Of a stretch of 64,000 bases of DNA, positions 62,902 through 64,000 are shown piece after piece. The translations under genes and the position numbers were made by a program. The stretch's first letter is position 1. Each line of letters starts with the position of its first letter. The DNA is taken from NCBI RefSeq assembly GCF_040719375.1, contig NZ_JBFDTP010000002.1, positions 372,001 through 436,000 on the forward strand, read 5' to 3'. The notes beneath the pieces were generated by a model. It made no database searches. It saw nothing but the letters and a program-made list of their open reading frames with translations, and had not been told where the DNA came from. The DNA comes from Clostridium sp. AN503. GTDB lineage: Bacteria > Bacillota > Clostridia > Lachnospirales > Lachnospiraceae.

Positions 62902-64000
62902 GCGCCATGTTTCTTTTGTTCGGATCGCTGGCAGTGCTTCTGATATTGGGAACGCCGATCGCATTTTCTATTGGGTTGTCCGTGGTCCTGACCCTGTCGC
63001 TGCACGACCAGCTTCCCATGGTGATCCTGTTTCAGCAGACGTATCAGGGGCTGGACAGCTTTACTCTTCTGGCGCTGCCGCTGTTTATTATGGCTGGTGA
63101 CTTGATGGGCAGGGTGGGGCTGATCGATGATCTGCTGGCGGTATGCGAAGTGCTGCTTGGCCGGGTGAGGGGAAGCCTGGCCCATGCCAATATTCTGGGG
63201 TCCATGTTCTTTGCAGGGATATCCGGCTCCGCAACTGCGGATACGGCTGCGATCGGCGGGATATTGATCCCAGCCATGGAGAAGCAGGGATATGACAGCG
63301 ACTTTGCGGTGGCTGTTACGGCGTCATCGTCCGTGATTGGCCCCATCATACCGCCAAGCATTGGATTTGTATTGTATGGTGCGACCATGATGGTATCGAT
63401 CTCAGACCTGTTTATTGCCGGCATGGTACCAGGGATCATGCTGGGGATCGCTCTTATGATCCCAACCGCCTATATCAGCCATAAACGGAACTATCCGAAA
63501 AGTGATAAAATCTATAGCCCTCAGGATATATTGAGGACTATGATGCGGGCGATCCCGGCAGTGATCATGCCAGTTTTGATCCTGGGTGGAATCCTGGGCG
63601 GTATTTTTACGCCGACAGAGGCCGCCGATGTTGCGGTGGTGTATGCGTTGGTTGTTGGAATTTTGTATTACAGATCCTTGAATCTGCGTACGGTGTGTAC
63701 CTGTATAGTACAGTCAATCATTTCCTGCGGAGCAGTTCTATTGATTGTTGGATTTTCAGGTTGCTTTGGCGCTCTGGTTGCCATGACCCAGGTGCCACAG
63801 GCCATAGCCGGGTTCCTGCTGTCGTTTACCTCCAGCAAGATTGTATTATTGCTGCTGATCAATATCTTTTTACTGATCATGGGATGTGTGATGGAGAGCA
63901 ATGCGATCCTTTTGATCTGTGCGCCCATATTGGCCCCGATCGCAGTGCAGTTTGGAGTAGATCCGGTGCATTTCGGCGTGATCTTTCTACTGAATATTAT
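62898..64000 (+). CDS. TRAP transporter large permease (DctM type), cut by window end
   Basis: A partial DctM-type permease: 367 codons of about 430 are inside the window. It has FILFGTPIAFSIGLS-like start segments, ALPLFIMAGDLMGRVGLIDD, GIAGSATADTAAIGG-like ISGSATADTAAIGGILIPAM, SSSVIGPIIPPSIGFVLYG and GILGGIFTPTEAADVAVVYA, all typical of DctM. The start is the ATG at 62898 after GGGGGAGGAGCT. It forms the ion-coupled channel with the DctQ protein. Confidence 0.93.
   Translation, partial: MSAMFLLFGSLAVLLILGTPIAFSIGLSVVLTLSLHDQLPMVILFQQTYQGLDSFTLLALPLFIMAGDLMGRVGLIDDLLAVCEVLLGRVRGSLAHANILGSMFFAGISGSATADTAAIGGILIPAMEKQGYDSDFAVAVTASSSVIGPIIPPSIGFVLYGATMMVSISDLFIAGMVPGIMLGIALMIPTAYISHKRNYPKSDKIYSPQDILRTMMRAIPAVIMPVLILGGILGGIFTPTEAADVAVVYALVVGILYYRSLNLRTVCTCIVQSIISCGAVLLIVGFSGCFGALVAMTQVPQAIAGFLLSFTSSKIVLLLLINIFLLIMGCVMESNAILLICAPILAPIAVQFGVDPVHFGVIFLLNI

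Noticed and set aside
1..64000. Prophage, integrative element or insertion sequence
   Set aside because: No integrase, transposase, terminase, relaxase or flanking target repeats were seen. Only the small AT-rich island at about 6.4-7.3 kb looks acquired.

Overview
The window looks like the chromosome of a low-to-mid GC anaerobic Firmicute, most likely a Lachnospiraceae / Clostridium cluster XIVa species. The reasons are the hydE-hydG-hydF maturation set for an [FeFe] hydrogenase, the Firmicute housekeeping blocks ecfA1-ecfA2-ecfT-truA-rplM-rpsI and hpf-secA-prfB, strong AGGAGG ribosome sites with consensus promoters, and many solute-uptake operons each with its own regulator. No rRNA, tRNA, CRISPR array, transposase or prophage block was seen.

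Layout. 0-6.4 kb: a LysR regulator, a divergent EPSP-synthase-like protein that lacks key active-site residues, a TAXI-type TRAP transporter (lipoprotein plus fused permease) and a choline-binding-repeat surface protein. 6.36-7.3 kb: an AT-rich island with a promoter, a tandemly repeated pseudoknot RNA, a leaky terminator-like hairpin and a protein resembling the PBECR4 nuclease family. This is laid out like a type III (RNA-antitoxin) toxin-antitoxin locus and is the best candidate here for an undescribed system. 7.4-12.3 kb: hydrogenase maturation operon (TM1266-like regulator, hydE, hydG, hydF, coupled metallo-hydrolase). 12.5-17.5 kb: ECF transporter core, truA, ribosomal proteins L13 and S9. 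17.6-24.5 kb: sugar ABC importer, FGGY kinase and GH4 phospho-glycosidase under a HutC-type GntR regulator. 24.5-26.4 kb: a decayed VIT/VWA protein gene with a PEP-CTERM-like tail next to an intact exosortase. 26.4-31.6 kb: AraC regulator, GPH symporter and GH3 beta-glucosidase. 31.7-43.0 kb: LacI, ribokinase and a ribose-type ABC operon with isomerase, RbsD, two dehydrogenases and an M24-like protein; its ATPase gene is frameshifted. 43-53.2 kb: discoidin-like protein, GreA-like factor, YtrA/ABC efflux set, SDR, thioredoxin reductase, NlpC/P60 hydrolase, acyltransferase, and an alkylsulfatase-like hydrolase with its MarR regulator. 53.3-58.3 kb: hpf, a dense DnaA-box cluster, secA and prfB (with its +1 frameshift). 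58.3-64 kb: PAS/HTH regulator, amidohydrolase, RidA, and a divergent DctPQM TRAP transporter that runs off the end.

The recurring theme is import by binding-protein-dependent systems (two TRAP, two sugar ABC, one ECF, one GPH) linked to local catabolic enzymes, each unit with a recognisable operator palindrome beside its promoter. Three genes are damaged or recoded: the VWA gene, the rbsA-like gene, and the start of the discoidin-like gene. All functional names come from reading conserved motifs by eye; no database search was run.
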